Of a stretch of DNA of 64,000 nt, positions 13,215 to 26,556 are shown piece by piece. The stretch is from Tieghemostelium lacteum (Eukaryota > Evosea > Eumycetozoa > Dictyosteliales > Raperosteliaceae). The translations under genes and the position numbers were made by a program. Positions within the stretch are counted from its first letter, which is position 1; every line of letters starts with the position of its first letter. The DNA is taken from positions 62,001 to 126,000 of the forward strand of contig LODT01000041.1 of the NCBI GenBank assembly GCA_001606155.1, given 5' to 3'. The notes under the pieces were generated by a model. It had not been told where the DNA came from. It saw nothing but the letters and a program-made list of their open reading frames with translations, and searched no databases.

Positions 13215-16200
13215 ATGATCAACATGATTAATATACGACTATTAGTTTCTTTATCTCTTTTTTTTGTATTTTCATGTATGTGTATATAAATTTGATTTTC
13301 AATTTTCTTTATTTTTACTCAATTTTTTAAAATTTTAAAAGCAGGAGCAAAAGTAACTGATTTATCTCAAGTAACACCTGGATACCAGTTTCTTAATAAC
13401 TATTATGCGAATTTAGCTGCATTTTGCAGTAATAAACAATACTTGGTTTTAATTGAGGATAATTTTAGCTATAGTTCTGTATCATCAAATGGACCCTATA
13501 CAGTCATTTATTCACCAATAATTAGTAATGCTACAAAGTCATTAGGTTTATTGAGCTTTAATAATGTTCCACTTGGTGAAGGATATTTTAATTTCACAAT
13601 TATAAATAGTAATAATGATCAAAGTATTATTGATAATGCTATATCTTACGAATGTCTTCAAATGCCCTACCCACTAAACATTACATCTCTAAACAATGGT
13701 GATATTCAATTGACAAAAGATGATCTTTTACACTCTTCAGTATTATTTAAAATACACAATTGGAGAGAAGATTATATCATGCATTTAACAGAATATGATG
13801 TTTTCTGTAATAACGGAATAGTATGTATATAGATTGATCTTTTAAATATTCATTGTACATCTATCTAATATTTTAACTCTTAAAAGTTATGTGTTCCTTT
13901 ATCAAGTACTAGAAAACTTCCAAGTAATATTTTATCAATTGTACCAAAGATGATACCACCTTATCTATTTGCATCTAGCAATTTTACTCTAACTATAAAA
14001 CATCCAGATGGAACCTTTTCTTTTGCACAATTTTATTCAAGTGTAATAGTACCTGTTAACCCTTTGACTGAGTACAGTGGTTTTATATGTTATCCTGAAA
14101 CTGCAACTATTACATCTACAAGAGCAGAATGTGAAATTGCGATTAAAAATGGTAGTAGCTTGGTATTCATGACAAGCACAACAGATCCAGGTAATAATAT
14201 TAAAAGACAAATGATGTACGGAACTCCTGATAACTATATTCAAATGTCTTTCCACTCTTTCATTTATCCAAATACTGATACAATGTATTTTGTGTCTATT
14301 GCTCCTAATGATACAAGTATGGTTTCTAATCAAGCTACCTATACTAAAATACAAGATCCTTATGTATACCCTGTATATCCGGTAAATGTTAATTTACCTC
14401 TATTACCATTTCCAAATTATGGTACAGAAGGTCCACAATTACTAAGTATCCAATTCACACCAATAGGGCCTCTAAGATGTCTAGTTACAATGCAAGTTAG
14501 AGATGATGGAACTGGTTTCAGTTATTCTGATACCTTTCAAATAACATCTAGTTATATAGTATCTGGTAATATCTCAAACGGTATCTATGAATTTATATAT
14601 GACTATTCATTATTAGGTGCATCTGGTGGTTATGAAACAAGTATAACAATATCTGATTATGTAGGTTTACAGTATAGTCAAAACTATTTCTATTACCTAA
14701 ATGCCAATCTACAAAAGACTCCATTTATCCCTGTCGTTGATAGTCCTGGTATGTTTGGTATTGGTAATTTTACAGAATTTTTTTTTAAATATAATAATGT
14801 TAATACCACCAATGGTCCATCTAATAATACCATGTATTTTAGACTATCACATCCTGATCCCAATCTATCAGTAGTTTGTTTAGTTTTATTCCAAATTGGT
14901 GATGCCAATACACCCATGATAAAAATTGGTAAATATGATCCAGAATCAGAGTTATACTCTCTAGATTTTACTTTACAAGGACGTCAATTCACAGGTACTG
15001 CAATGACATACACTTTGGTTGTTGGAGATCTAACTTTTCTAGGATCTGAAATTGCTGCCTATTTCCCAGAAACTGGTAATCTAATTGTAAATTCTGTATA
15101 TGCTGATGAATATCCACCTATTGTAACTACATGGCAATATCTCCAACAAGTTCCAGTCACTATAAATAATCTAAATGATAAGGTAACAATTGGTCTTCAA
15201 TTGACTATTGAAGATCTTTATAATGGTTTTGATTGGGGTTCATTAGTCATTGCTAGTAACTATGACCCTGGTGTAGAGTATAGGTTTACATTAGATGATA
15301 TATTCTCAGGTAATGAAACATTAGGAATCTATAGATTTAACTTGACATTATCTGGGTATTGTAAATCTGATACCTATTCAATCAGAAAGATGATAACTCA
15401 AGATAAAGGTAGTTGGAGAGGAAATACTGATAATTACTATGCTAATAATCCATTGCAGAGATTTAAAGATGTAAACTTCCCATCAATTACAGTAAATTGT
15501 GTTGCTGGTGATATTTTAAATGATACAACTAAACCAATTCTAAAAGACCTTCAAATTCCAAATTCCTTTGATATTGGGGCTATAAATAGAACTCTGACTA
15601 TTACATTTACCACTGAAGATAACCAATCTGGTATCAACTATAGAAGAGTTCCAGAAGTTACTTTGTTATCAGTCGATGCCCATCAAACTATATTTGGTGT
15701 GGCTACATTAATATCTAATCCAAATGTATTCAACAATGCAACTTATAAATTCACAATTGAATTACCATATGGATTTGGATATCCTTATGGTATATTCTAC
15801 CAAATCCATGGTATTTTTGATAACAGTCTAAATTGGGCTTCTTTATCACCTGGTGATATATATTCACTAGGTTTCCCAAATAGTACTAATGTAGAATATT
15901 CACAAACACCATTAATCGATGGACATGAACCAATTTCAACAAATGGTGGTGATTTAACAATTTATGGAAGAAGTTTCGCAGTAGGTTCTAATACTAGAGT
16001 AGTGAATTTGAAAATTGGATCACAACAATATAAACAAGTTCAATTAAAGTTCATCAGTAATGTCTTATTAGTGTTATCCAATGTGCCTGGAACTCTATCT
16101 AAATATACTGTTCAAGTAATTAGGGATTCTCTAATATCAAATGAATATGAAATTGTTCCTTTCTATTTGCCAGTACCTACAACTAGTGCGTCACCAACTC

Positions 16201-17225
16201 CATCTGGAACTGATACTCAAAATATTTGTGATGAAGATAAAACATGTGGTGGAAATGGACAATGTACTCTATCTGGTTGTGTTTGTAATTCACCTTGGGT
16301 TGGTAAATATTGTGGATCAAGAGTTATTATCATTCCAGTAACTCCATCACCAAATGTAACTGAACCATCATTCCAAAACAACATCAATGGTACTGGTCCA
16401 GATGGTGATGAAATTAATTTTTCAACACTTGTAAATATCATTTCAGTCAGAGAACTATCACCAAATCAAACTGTTGTATTTGAATATAAATTCAACCAAT
16501 GGATATACACCAATATCACTGATGATTTTGGTGAACAATTCCTTTATGATTCAAATTTCACCAAAGATGGAGTTACAACAAATATCAGTATCATTGTTGA
16601 ATGGTTTAAATCTGAAACCACAGTAGTGTTTGCCAATCAAAATCTCACAATCAATCCATCAACAATGAAATACAAGATTAATGTTTCACCATTTAAATTC
16701 TCTTCCAAATTGAATAGTTTCCAAATTATCATGGCTGCATCAATTCTTTCATCATCATCTGATTCATGTTCTGTTAAAGAGTTTGGAGAAACCAGTGATC
16801 CAAACTACCAATATGTTAAACTACAAGTTAATGACCACAGTCTTTATGGTAAATTTATAAAAATTGGAGTTGTTGATGGAAGAGTGGTTCAAATCAACAA
16901 TAATTTACTAGACTCATCTTTAAATTCAACAGAATCATCTTCACAAACTCAATCCTATATTGGTATTACAGTTCCATATTTCAAAAGAACAGTCGTGTTG
17001 GATCCTGATTTTTCAGTGTTATTAGATACATCTCCTGCATCTGAAAATGATAATTCTATATGTTACTCATCAAACAAAGGATTGAGTAAATCTCAATTGG
17101 CAGGTATTATTATTGGTGCTGTTGGGTTCGCTATTGTTGCGGTAGCAATAACAACCTATGTACTCTATAAGAGAAAACAAAACTTAAGGTTTCAAAAGAA
17201 AATTAAAAAAGCATCCTTGCAATAA
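13215..17225 (+). CDS. ComC-like EGF/IPT type I membrane protein, copy 4
   Basis: CDS join(13215..13275, 13342..13820, 13887..17225), 1292 aa. Signal peptide MINMINIRLLVSLSLFFVFS. Intron 1 ends at 13341; a second AG three bases downstream (13344) would create a TGA across the junction, so only the first AG gives an open frame. Intron 2 (13821-13886, phase 0) matches that of copy 2. The ectodomain is the most divergent of copies 2-4, while the EGF and ComC-type domain are nearly identical to copies 2 and 3. It has a membrane helix (LAGIIIGAVGFAIVAVAITT) and a basic tail ending KKASLQ. This is the last member of the array; the next gene is on the other strand. Confidence 0.9.
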
Positions 17226-17293
17226 ATTTAAACAAACTCTATATTTAATATAGATTTTATTTCTAACTATATATTAACATGTTTTACTAATAA

Positions 17294-17760
17294 CTAGTAA
17301 TTATCTCTTTTCATTTTTATGATCATTCCTAAATCTCTGCATTGTTTCTTGTGAGATTTCCAATGGTCAAATTGACAATCATCCGAACAGTATACTCCAT
17401 TTCCACATCTATCACATGGTTTCAAATCATCTAAAGGATAATGTTTTTTACAATTATAACATTTTAGACAATTTGGAAGTGTTCTCGATCTTGGTTTAGT
17501 AGTTATATTCTTATGTACAGGCTTTGGCTATATTTTAAAATATAATTATATATATAATATATTATATATATAATTAATATAAATTTTGAATTTAGTATTT
17601 TAAGAAAAATACATACATCATTTTCTATTATATAATCAACAGAAGAATCTCTCCTACATTTTTCCATTATATAATCAACTCTTGGTAAACCAGAACATTG
17701 AATGGATTGAATATAGTCTTTAGTTGAAAGTGAATTTAAATTATCAATAATGGGAGGCAT
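17294..17760 (-). CDS. Small MYND zinc-finger protein
   Basis: CDS complement(join(17294..17527, 17617..17760)), 125 aa. The intron (17528-17616) has donor GTATGT and acceptor ATATAG, phase 0. Exon 1 encodes MPPIIDNLNSL and following residues without a recognised fold. Exon 2 carries a complete MYND finger near the C terminus: CYNC, then CDRC, YCSDDC, and H-x3-C (HKKQC), with all eight zinc ligands present. MYND fingers usually bind proline-rich partner peptides or sit in SET-domain proteins; this protein has only the finger and a short N-terminal extension, so it may be an adaptor (inference). The second exon is too short to stand out as an open frame alone. The gene is convergent with ComC-like copy 4, 68 bp between stop codons. 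Confidence 0.85.
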
Positions 17761-18932
17761 TTTAAATATTTAGACTTTATTATTCCAATGGAAAGGATTT
17801 TAATGCTTTGTTGAATTTATCTTGTATATTCCAAAAAAAAAAAATTATGACAAATATATCAATTGATTAATTATAGAAATATTATAAACTTTGATGATGT
17901 AAGTATAGATGTGGTAAAATATAAAATTTTATAAAAACACAAAAAAAAAACAATCTTGTGTGGTGTGGAATAATTGAATATATACAATGGACAAGTTAAT
18001 CGATTATAAAGAAATTACAAATAATATATGATGATTTCTTTAATAAAAAATAAAAAAATATCTTGTAGAAATAATTATATTTGAACTAAATAGTGAAAAT
18101 TGAAAAATAATTGATAAAAGACTTTGTGTGTATTTATATTGAAATTTTTCATGTATTTATATTCCAACCATTAATAAATCCTTGGAACTATTTACCTGGA
18201 CATTGATAAGATCACTTTAGTATCTTCATTTTATACATATAAGTGAAATAAAGTATAAATTGTTATTGAAAACTTTAGTGGTGGTGATTATTTAAAAATT
18301 TTATTATTTAAAATTGTGATATTACTATTGAGTAATTGTGTTAGATAAGATAAAAAAAAATCAAATCACCACCACCCACAGATTTAATTAAAAAGATAAA
18401 AGAGGAAATAACATATTGAGGTGAAGTTTACTACACTAACTATGTGTGAATTTGTTATTGTAAATATAAACCAAACAAATTCAAACCCCACATACATCCA
18501 ACATCAAATTTAAATTAAACCACAGAAGTGGGGTGGTAAAATTATGTATATATATATACAAAACTTCAAAACATTATCTACCAGAAAGAGTAATTACTCT
18601 ACAAATAAAAAAACAATAACAATAACAACAAAATTGCTTGGTGATTGGATTTACTTTGCAATAAGAGTGAATAAGTGAACGTTCACTTTAAAAAATTAGG
18701 TGTGTGGATTATATTATATGTAAAATTAAATATGTATAAATATATATAAATATATCAAAGTACCAATATTGGGATTTTATTGCTATTGTTATAAATCTAT
18801 TCATACTACACTTTAACTGGTAATAGATCAGTAAATAAAATTTCTTGATTTAGATTTACTTTGTTTTTTTCTTTAATTTTCACACTAATTCTCTAAATTG
18901 CAATTACTCTAACCCAATAATAACAGATTTTG
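17761..18932. other. Non-coding spacer upstream of the MYND gene
   Basis: Nearly 1.2 kb without a gene, between the MYND start and the RhoGEF stop (both minus strand). It holds A/T runs, a CACCACCACCC motif near 18366, a GTGGGGTGG motif near 18530 and a perfect 16-bp palindrome at 18673-18688. The CA/GT-rich motifs resemble the G-box type elements bound by GBF in Dictyostelium development (known family, unproven here). Confidence 0.5.
18673..18688. repeat. Perfect 16-bp palindrome
   Basis: AAGTGAACGTTCACTT reads the same on both strands without a spacer. It lies in the non-coding spacer about 900 bp upstream of the MYND gene and about 240 bp beyond the RhoGEF stop. It could be a binding site for a dimeric regulator; no further evidence. 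Confidence 0.6.
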
Positions 18933-21317
18933 TTATTCATCCATTTGGGCAACAGTAGTGCTACCAGAGATCAATTCATCATAACATTTATTACAAACTC
19001 TAACTGGTTTAAAATCACTAATTGGTAGTTTATATTTATTACTACTACAATCACCACAAACTAAAAGTCCACATCTTCTACAATGATGCTATAGAGAGAG
19101 TTAGGTTAGTATTTTTGGATTCAAAAGTTTACAATTTATAAATCATTACGACTTACTCTTCTATTTATAAATGAAAAAGCATCGTTACATTGTGTACAAT
19201 TTGGGGTAGTATCATCGGGTACCCACAATGGAGCTTCAGCTCTAGTAATTTTTTCAGTTTTGATAGTTTTTCTTTTCTCTTGTTGTAAACCAATAGTTTG
19301 AGTGAGATGAAGCATCCATTTCATTTTTAGTTCATTGCTATCGGCAAAAACAACAAATGATTTCTTGTTGGAATTGATTTGGAATGCATTGAGAACTGGT
19401 TGACCATTATTAGTAATTGAAGAGCTACCATCTGGAATATCTTCAATTCTACAGTGTTCCAATTCAAATTTCTCATGTAACATTAGTTTTGGTGGTATCG
19501 AACTACCATAGACAATAATATCAGAAAATAAAAATACATGTCTCTTTTTACAAGCTTTTCTGCAAACCTTTGTCAATATACCATCGAATACATATTCTCT
19601 GTGAGCTGCTACAATCTCTGGATCCTTTACAAACATTTTTTGAATTTCAAAAACCTTAGCACGATTCTCACTCTTTTTGATGGCCTCATTAGCCTCTAAA
19701 GTGACCTTCTTCATTTCCTCCAGTGCCTTTTTCAATTCTAAATAGTCGGGATGTGTATCATCAGTGTGTTTAATAACCTCTTCCAATAACATATTATATC
19801 TGGTGATACGTTGAACTGGTTGAATGAGATAGGATCTTAAATCCAATTTCTTAGTTCTAGTATCCTCTGTACATTTTGATATAAATGTGACAAATGATGA
19901 ATTCTTTTCACATTCTGAAACTATTGATAACACATTATCAAACCCCACTGTATAATTTGTATACATTTTTAAAAATGGTGTCTAAAAATAGTTTGTAATT
20001 AAACACATGTTAGTACTAACCCCTCTAGCTTGAAAAGATATTTCAAATCCCCAATAAACATACCAAATCTTTAAAAACAGCACCAATAGTTTGAGTTTCA
20101 GACCAATCTGCAAGTTTACTTTCAAGTCCTTTAAGTAGCTCTACATTAACCATGAGAATATCAGCTAGATTTGAACAAATGATAGTTGCGTAGTCCTTTG
20201 AGATACCACCTTCACCTGCCTTCAATGGTTCAATAAATACCTCTACTAAAATTTTCATATTATCTACATAGGTTCTCTCTGTTATGAGAATTTCTTTAAC
20301 TTTAAGATCTCTCATACTAGTGAATTGATTGAGATGGTCTAGATTTGGATAACTACTATTCAATGAGGCATTCGATTGTGTTAGACTATTATTTGCAAAA
20401 TTAATTTCAATGTCATCTGAGGATGATGTAGATTTTTGTGTTACAGAACTATTCAATTCTGAATTTTGTCTAGTTGGTGTTATAGGTCTCATTGTATTTC
20501 TAGATGGATTTGGTAACAATGGTTGTGGTAGATCGTCTATTTGTTCACTATTATTATCAGTATTTGGTTGTAATGGGTGAGTTGTAACACTAATTGTATT
20601 TCGATTTGGAATGTGTGGTAGTGGTTGTGGTGGTAATTTTCTAGGAGGTGCTGGTTTTAAATTTTGCATTGAATGATTATTTGTACTATTATTAGCACTA
20701 GTGTGGTTATGTGGTATTGGAGAAGTATTATATTGAGAATTGTGGTGATTTTGACTACTCATTGGGTGATTATTTAAAACCTGTTTAAAAGAGTTGGTGC
20801 TGGTGTTGGTTTGTTCCTTTGGTTGAGGTAATGGTCTACCACTGTTAGTAGGTGAATGTGTAGATGGTGAATGACTCAAAGGTGAGTGATTCAAAGGTGA
20901 ATGATTCAAAGGTGAATGATTCAAAGGTGAATGATTCAAAGGTGAATGTGGTTGTGGAGATGTTGAGCTATGTGATGGTGATTGATTTCCTAAATTATTA
21001 TTAGAATGTAAATTTGATGGATTTAGGTTTAGATTTGGATTTGGAACAGGTCTTGATTTTAGTGATGGTGGGGCAGTAGTTGGTAGAGGTGGTGTATTTT
21101 GACCTCCATTTAAATTCAAATTTCCCATTGAACTATTCACATCTGTTGTTGATGGATTTCTAGCTGGAATAGGTGGAGGTGGAGTGGAAGGAGCTTGCTT
21201 TCCATTCATTGTACCTCTACTACTCCCACTACCAGTATTTCTATCTGGTAGAGATGGTGGTTTACTACTAGGTATTTTTGGTGGTAATACATTTTGATTG
21301 GTTGTATTTGTAGACAT
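18933..21317 (-). CDS. RhoGEF with DH, PH and FYVE domains
   Basis: CDS complement(join(18933..19088, 19157..19981, 20064..21317)), 744 aa, both introns phase 0. Residues 1-330 are disordered and rich in Pro, Ser and Asn, with a 15-bp tandem repeat encoding HSPLN units and several PPxxPxR-type segments that could bind SH3 domains. A DH domain starts near residue 335 (KVKEILITERTYVDNM), passes through the typical YLIQPVQRITRYNMLLEE helix and is followed by a PH domain (about 555-655). A FYVE finger lies at the C terminus: CTQC, the split signature RRHHCRRCG (exon 2/3 junction), CGDC, RVCNKC. This is the FGD-type order: exchange factor for Rho/Cdc42 GTPases, directed to PtdIns3P membranes by the FYVE finger. 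The FYVE signature joining across the intron strongly supports the splice model. Confidence 0.93.
20866..20950 (-). repeat. 15-bp tandem repeat in the RhoGEF coding sequence
   Basis: Five to six copies of a 15-bp unit (plus strand GGTGAATGATTCAAA) encode HSPLN repeats in the disordered N-terminal region of the RhoGEF. The central units are identical at the nucleotide level, so copy number is likely to vary between strains. Confidence 0.85.
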
Positions 21318-21746
21318 TATATAATTTATTTAATTTACAACCAATACTTAAATATAACAGTAATGATAAGTATCAAAATAAAAAATTTTTTAATTATTAT
21401 AAAATAAAAAAATACTTCTAAAAGCAAAAAAAAAAATAATCAAAATGTGGGGTTGCATTAAACAGAGTTGATGATATACATCAAGTTAATGAAATCAGCT
21501 TTCAAAAGCAATTAATGAGGTAGAAAGGTTAAAAAAAATGTTATAACAATTGAAACTCAACATTTCATAGGTAAATTAAATAACCTATGACGTTCACAAG
21601 TAATTCATCATTAAACAAATCAAACTCTCTTTGATCATTAAATCTTGATACAGAAATGACTACAAGGATTTTTCCTATACATTTGAAACTAAATGGCCTG
21701 AGTTATATATTATAATTTAGAATATTTTATTTTTTTTTATTTTTCC
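21318..21746. other. Intergenic spacer, RhoGEF promoter side
   Basis: About 430 bp of AT-rich DNA between the RhoGEF start and the DnaJ stop (both minus strand). It should contain the RhoGEF promoter and DnaJ terminator. No RNA gene or repeat was seen. Confidence 0.55.
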
Positions 21747-22853
21747 TTATTCTTTTAGAAGCTTCTTGAAATCATCTTTTTGTTGTGAAGTGATTTCAGT
21801 TGGGAAGATGACAGTGAACTCTACATAGAGATCACCAGTTTGAGATGGAAAACTGTGATGTGGCATACCTTCTTCTTGAATCTTCAAAACAAAACCAGGT
21901 TTAGTGACATCGACTCTCTCAATGGGAACTTTATGACCATCCAAATGAGTAATCTCTTTGGAGAAACCAGTTAAAGCCTCCAAAAGACTAATTGACATAT
22001 TATAATACAAATTCTCACCGACTCTCTTGAAATGTTTATCTGGAAGAGTGACAATTTTGAAAATGATATCACCTGGAGTTGTTTCAGGGGCCTCTTCACC
22101 ATACTGTTCCAAACGAATTTGTTGACCATCAATCATACCACGTTCAATCATAATTGTATAAGTCTCTTCACCAGTCTCCACTTTCTTACCTTGACAATGT
22201 GGACATTTGCTAGTAACTTTCTTACCTTTACCTCCACATTCGTCACAAGTAGTTTGAAATTGTTGGACGAAACCTGGACCCAACTGTTGAGTTTTAATCT
22301 TTATACCAGACCCTTTACATCCTGAACATGTTGTAACATCACTTGCCTTCTTTGCGCCTGATCCACGACATTTAGTACACAAAATCTGCTTCTTTTGAGT
22401 GACTCTTGTGGTTCTTCCTATATAGAGGTCACGTAGTGAAACTTCAATATCAAGTTCAATATCCTGTCCACGTTGTTTCATTCCACCGCCACCTTGTTGC
22501 TGTTGTCCTCCACCTCCAAATTTAAAGCCTCCAAAGTTTGCAAATATATCAAAAGGATCGAATCCTCCGCCTCCTCCATGACCTTGTTTAAGACCTTCTT
22601 CTCCATACTGATCGTATACACGACGTTTCTCAGGATCTGATAATGTTTCGTATGCTGTTGATATCTCTATATATTTATCTTTAGAATCTGGGTTCTTATC
22701 TGGATGAAATTGTACTGATAGTCTACGGTAGGCTTTCTTTATATCACTAGGTGATGAGTCTCTACTAATTCCTAATATTTCATAATAATCTTTACCGCCT
22801 ATTACTATTGTTACACAAACAAGTAATACAATCAATAATGAAATTGTTTTCAT
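21747..22853 (-). CDS. ER-lumenal DnaJ (Hsp40) co-chaperone, Scj1/DNAJB11-like
   Basis: Single exon, 368 aa. I start at the ATG at 22853 ([20 protein letters not shown]), not the in-frame upstream ATG at 22907, because it puts a clean signal peptide at the N terminus, directly followed by the J domain ([13 protein letters not shown] motif in FHPDKNP). A Gly/Phe-rich linker follows, then a zinc region with four CxxC motifs (CTKC, CSGC, CDEC, CPHC) and the client-binding C-terminal domains. Such proteins recruit BiP to unfolded clients in the ER lumen. The C terminus (KKLLKE) has no KDEL-type signal; DNAJB11 also lacks one. The gene is divergent from the GNAT gene with 204 bp between starts. 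Confidence 0.92.
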   Translation of the reverse strand: MKTISLLIVLLVCVTIVIGGKDYYEILGISRDSSPSDIKKAYRRLSVQFHPDKNPDSKDKYIEISTAYETLSDPEKRRVYDQYGEEGLKQGHGGGGGFDPFDIFANFGGFKFGGGGQQQQGGGGMKQRGQDIELDIEVSLRDLYIGRTTRVTQKKQILCTKCRGSGAKKASDVTTCSGCKGSGIKIKTQQLGPGFVQQFQTTCDECGGKGKKVTSKCPHCQGKKVETGEETYTIMIERGMIDGQQIRLEQYGEEAPETTPGDIIFKIVTLPDKHFKRVGENLYYNMSISLLEALTGFSKEITHLDGHKVPIERVDVTKPGFVLKIQEEGMPHHSFPSQTGDLYVEFTVIFPTEITSQQKDDFKKLLKE

Positions 22854-23057
22854 ATTACTTGGTTTCAAGTTCGATCTAAATTTGAGATAATAAAAATGAA
22901 AACTCACAACAACAAAAAAAAAATTAAAAAAAAATTGTGATGACGCACAGAGCGTTTTTTAAGTTTAGTTTCAATATGATTCTCCTAATTTACAATAAAA
23001 TGCAATATCGATTTCTCACAAAACAAAAAAATATTTCAATCATTTTTAAAAAATAAA

Positions 23058-23549
23058 ATGAACAATAGATATAAGATTGTAGACTTGGATTCTCAGGAAA
23101 ATAAAATAAAGATTGAAACTATATTGAAAAATAGTGTAGATCATGAAAGACAACAATTAAATTGTGATAGATTTTCGATATCATTGGGTATCTATGACGA
23201 AGATAACGAGAATAGATATATAGGTGGTGTATATGCTGATGTATTCGGTCAAACATGTCATGTATCGCTATTGGGTATAAATAAAGAATATAGAAAACAA
23301 TCATTTGGTATGAGACTAATGAAACAAGTTGAGGAGATTGCAAAAACTAAATACTCTTGTATTTCAATGACTGTTACTACTTATGATTTTCAAGCACCTC
23401 TATTTTACATGAAACTAGGTTTTAAAAAATTTGCAGAACTTAAAGATGTACCCATAGCAGGTGTTACTAAAATTTACTTTATGAAATATTTAGATCATTC
23501 TTCATCACCATCACCATCTTTATCAACATCAACATCATCTTTACAATAA
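23058..23549 (+). CDS. GNAT-family N-acetyltransferase
   Basis: Single exon, 163 aa. The fold runs from about residue 5 to 145: IGGVYADVFGQT is the central strand, and LLGINKEYRKQSFGMRLM fits GNAT motif A, where the RxxxFG loop would hold the acetyl-CoA pyrophosphate. FYMKLGFKKFAEL is the usual motif B segment. The substrate cannot be told from sequence. The last 15 residues are a Ser/Pro/Thr tail. Spacing to the divergent DnaJ gene is 204 bp. Confidence 0.85.
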   Translation: MNNRYKIVDLDSQENKIKIETILKNSVDHERQQLNCDRFSISLGIYDEDNENRYIGGVYADVFGQTCHVSLLGINKEYRKQSFGMRLMKQVEEIAKTKYSCISMTVTTYDFQAPLFYMKLGFKKFAELKDVPIAGVTKIYFMKYLDHSSSPSPSLSTSTSSLQ

Positions 23550-23786
23550 ATTTTATTCATATAAATAAAATTTCAAATGAAAATTTGTTTATTTAAATAA
23601 ACAATAAAGTAGGTTGATTTCTAACTCGATAAAATGGAAATTTTTAAAATATCTTTTGGCAAAAAATTTGGTTACAACACCACCTATGTTTATTTTATAA
23701 ATAAAGAACAGAAATTTTTATTAATAATATTTCATTCATCACAGCTTGAAGTACTGTAATTATATATACATATCACTATTTTTATA

Positions 23787-24186
23787 ATGAAATATTCTAT
23801 AATTTTTATAGCAATATTTTTATGTTTAATATTGAATCAGTTTCAGGGTATGTCGTTAACTATCTATCTAATTTGTATGGATTATGATAATATATTAATA
23901 CTTCATAATAACAGAGGTTTGTGCAAATGATTCATCAGATATACCAAAGAATATAAACCCTACATTATCAACTAAATACCTAGTAATAATATTCATTGGA
24001 TTGGTATTTGTGGTTGCATTATTTATTGGATTCATTTACTATTGTAAGAAATCTGAGGAAAATAATGAATCAAATCTCTACAGTGAATGGAATGAAAGAA
24101 AATTCCAAAGACACATTGAACACCAACAGCATCAAAATATTATGAATAATAATAACAATAGTGCAAACACAGCAGCTATAGTTTAA
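23787..24186 (+). CDS. Small single-pass type I membrane protein, unknown
   Basis: CDS join(23787..23847, 23915..24186), 110 aa. Exon 1 encodes a signal peptide (MKYSIIFIAIFLCLILNQFQ); the intron 23848-23914 (GTATGT...ACAG) is phase 1. The short ectodomain (EVCANDSSDIPKNINP) is about 25 residues. A membrane helix (LVIIFIGLVFVVALFIGFIYY) follows, then a hydrophilic cytoplasmic tail rich in Asn, Gln and His. I do not recognise the family. The intron position just after the signal peptide resembles the ComC-like genes, but the sequence does not. An AG two bases after the chosen acceptor would break the frame. Confidence 0.7.
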
Positions 24187-24386
24187 CCCCTCCTCCCCCT
24201 CTCCTTATATATGAAATTCACTTTATTCAGTTATAATTATAAAAGAGACTTTAAAATTTAAAATCACTTCTATAGATACTCATCAATTGGAATAAAGATG
24301 TTGTTGATCCCATGTAATCCTTTAAATAACTTCTATTATCAAAATAATAGATACACACATATTTTTATTCAATTTTGAATATAGTA

Positions 24387-26556
<2,170 letters not shown>

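Noticed and set aside
22854-22907. N-terminal extension of the DnaJ protein from an upstream ATG
   Set aside because: The 18 extra residues would bury the signal peptide; the ATG at 22853 gives a normal ER-targeted protein.
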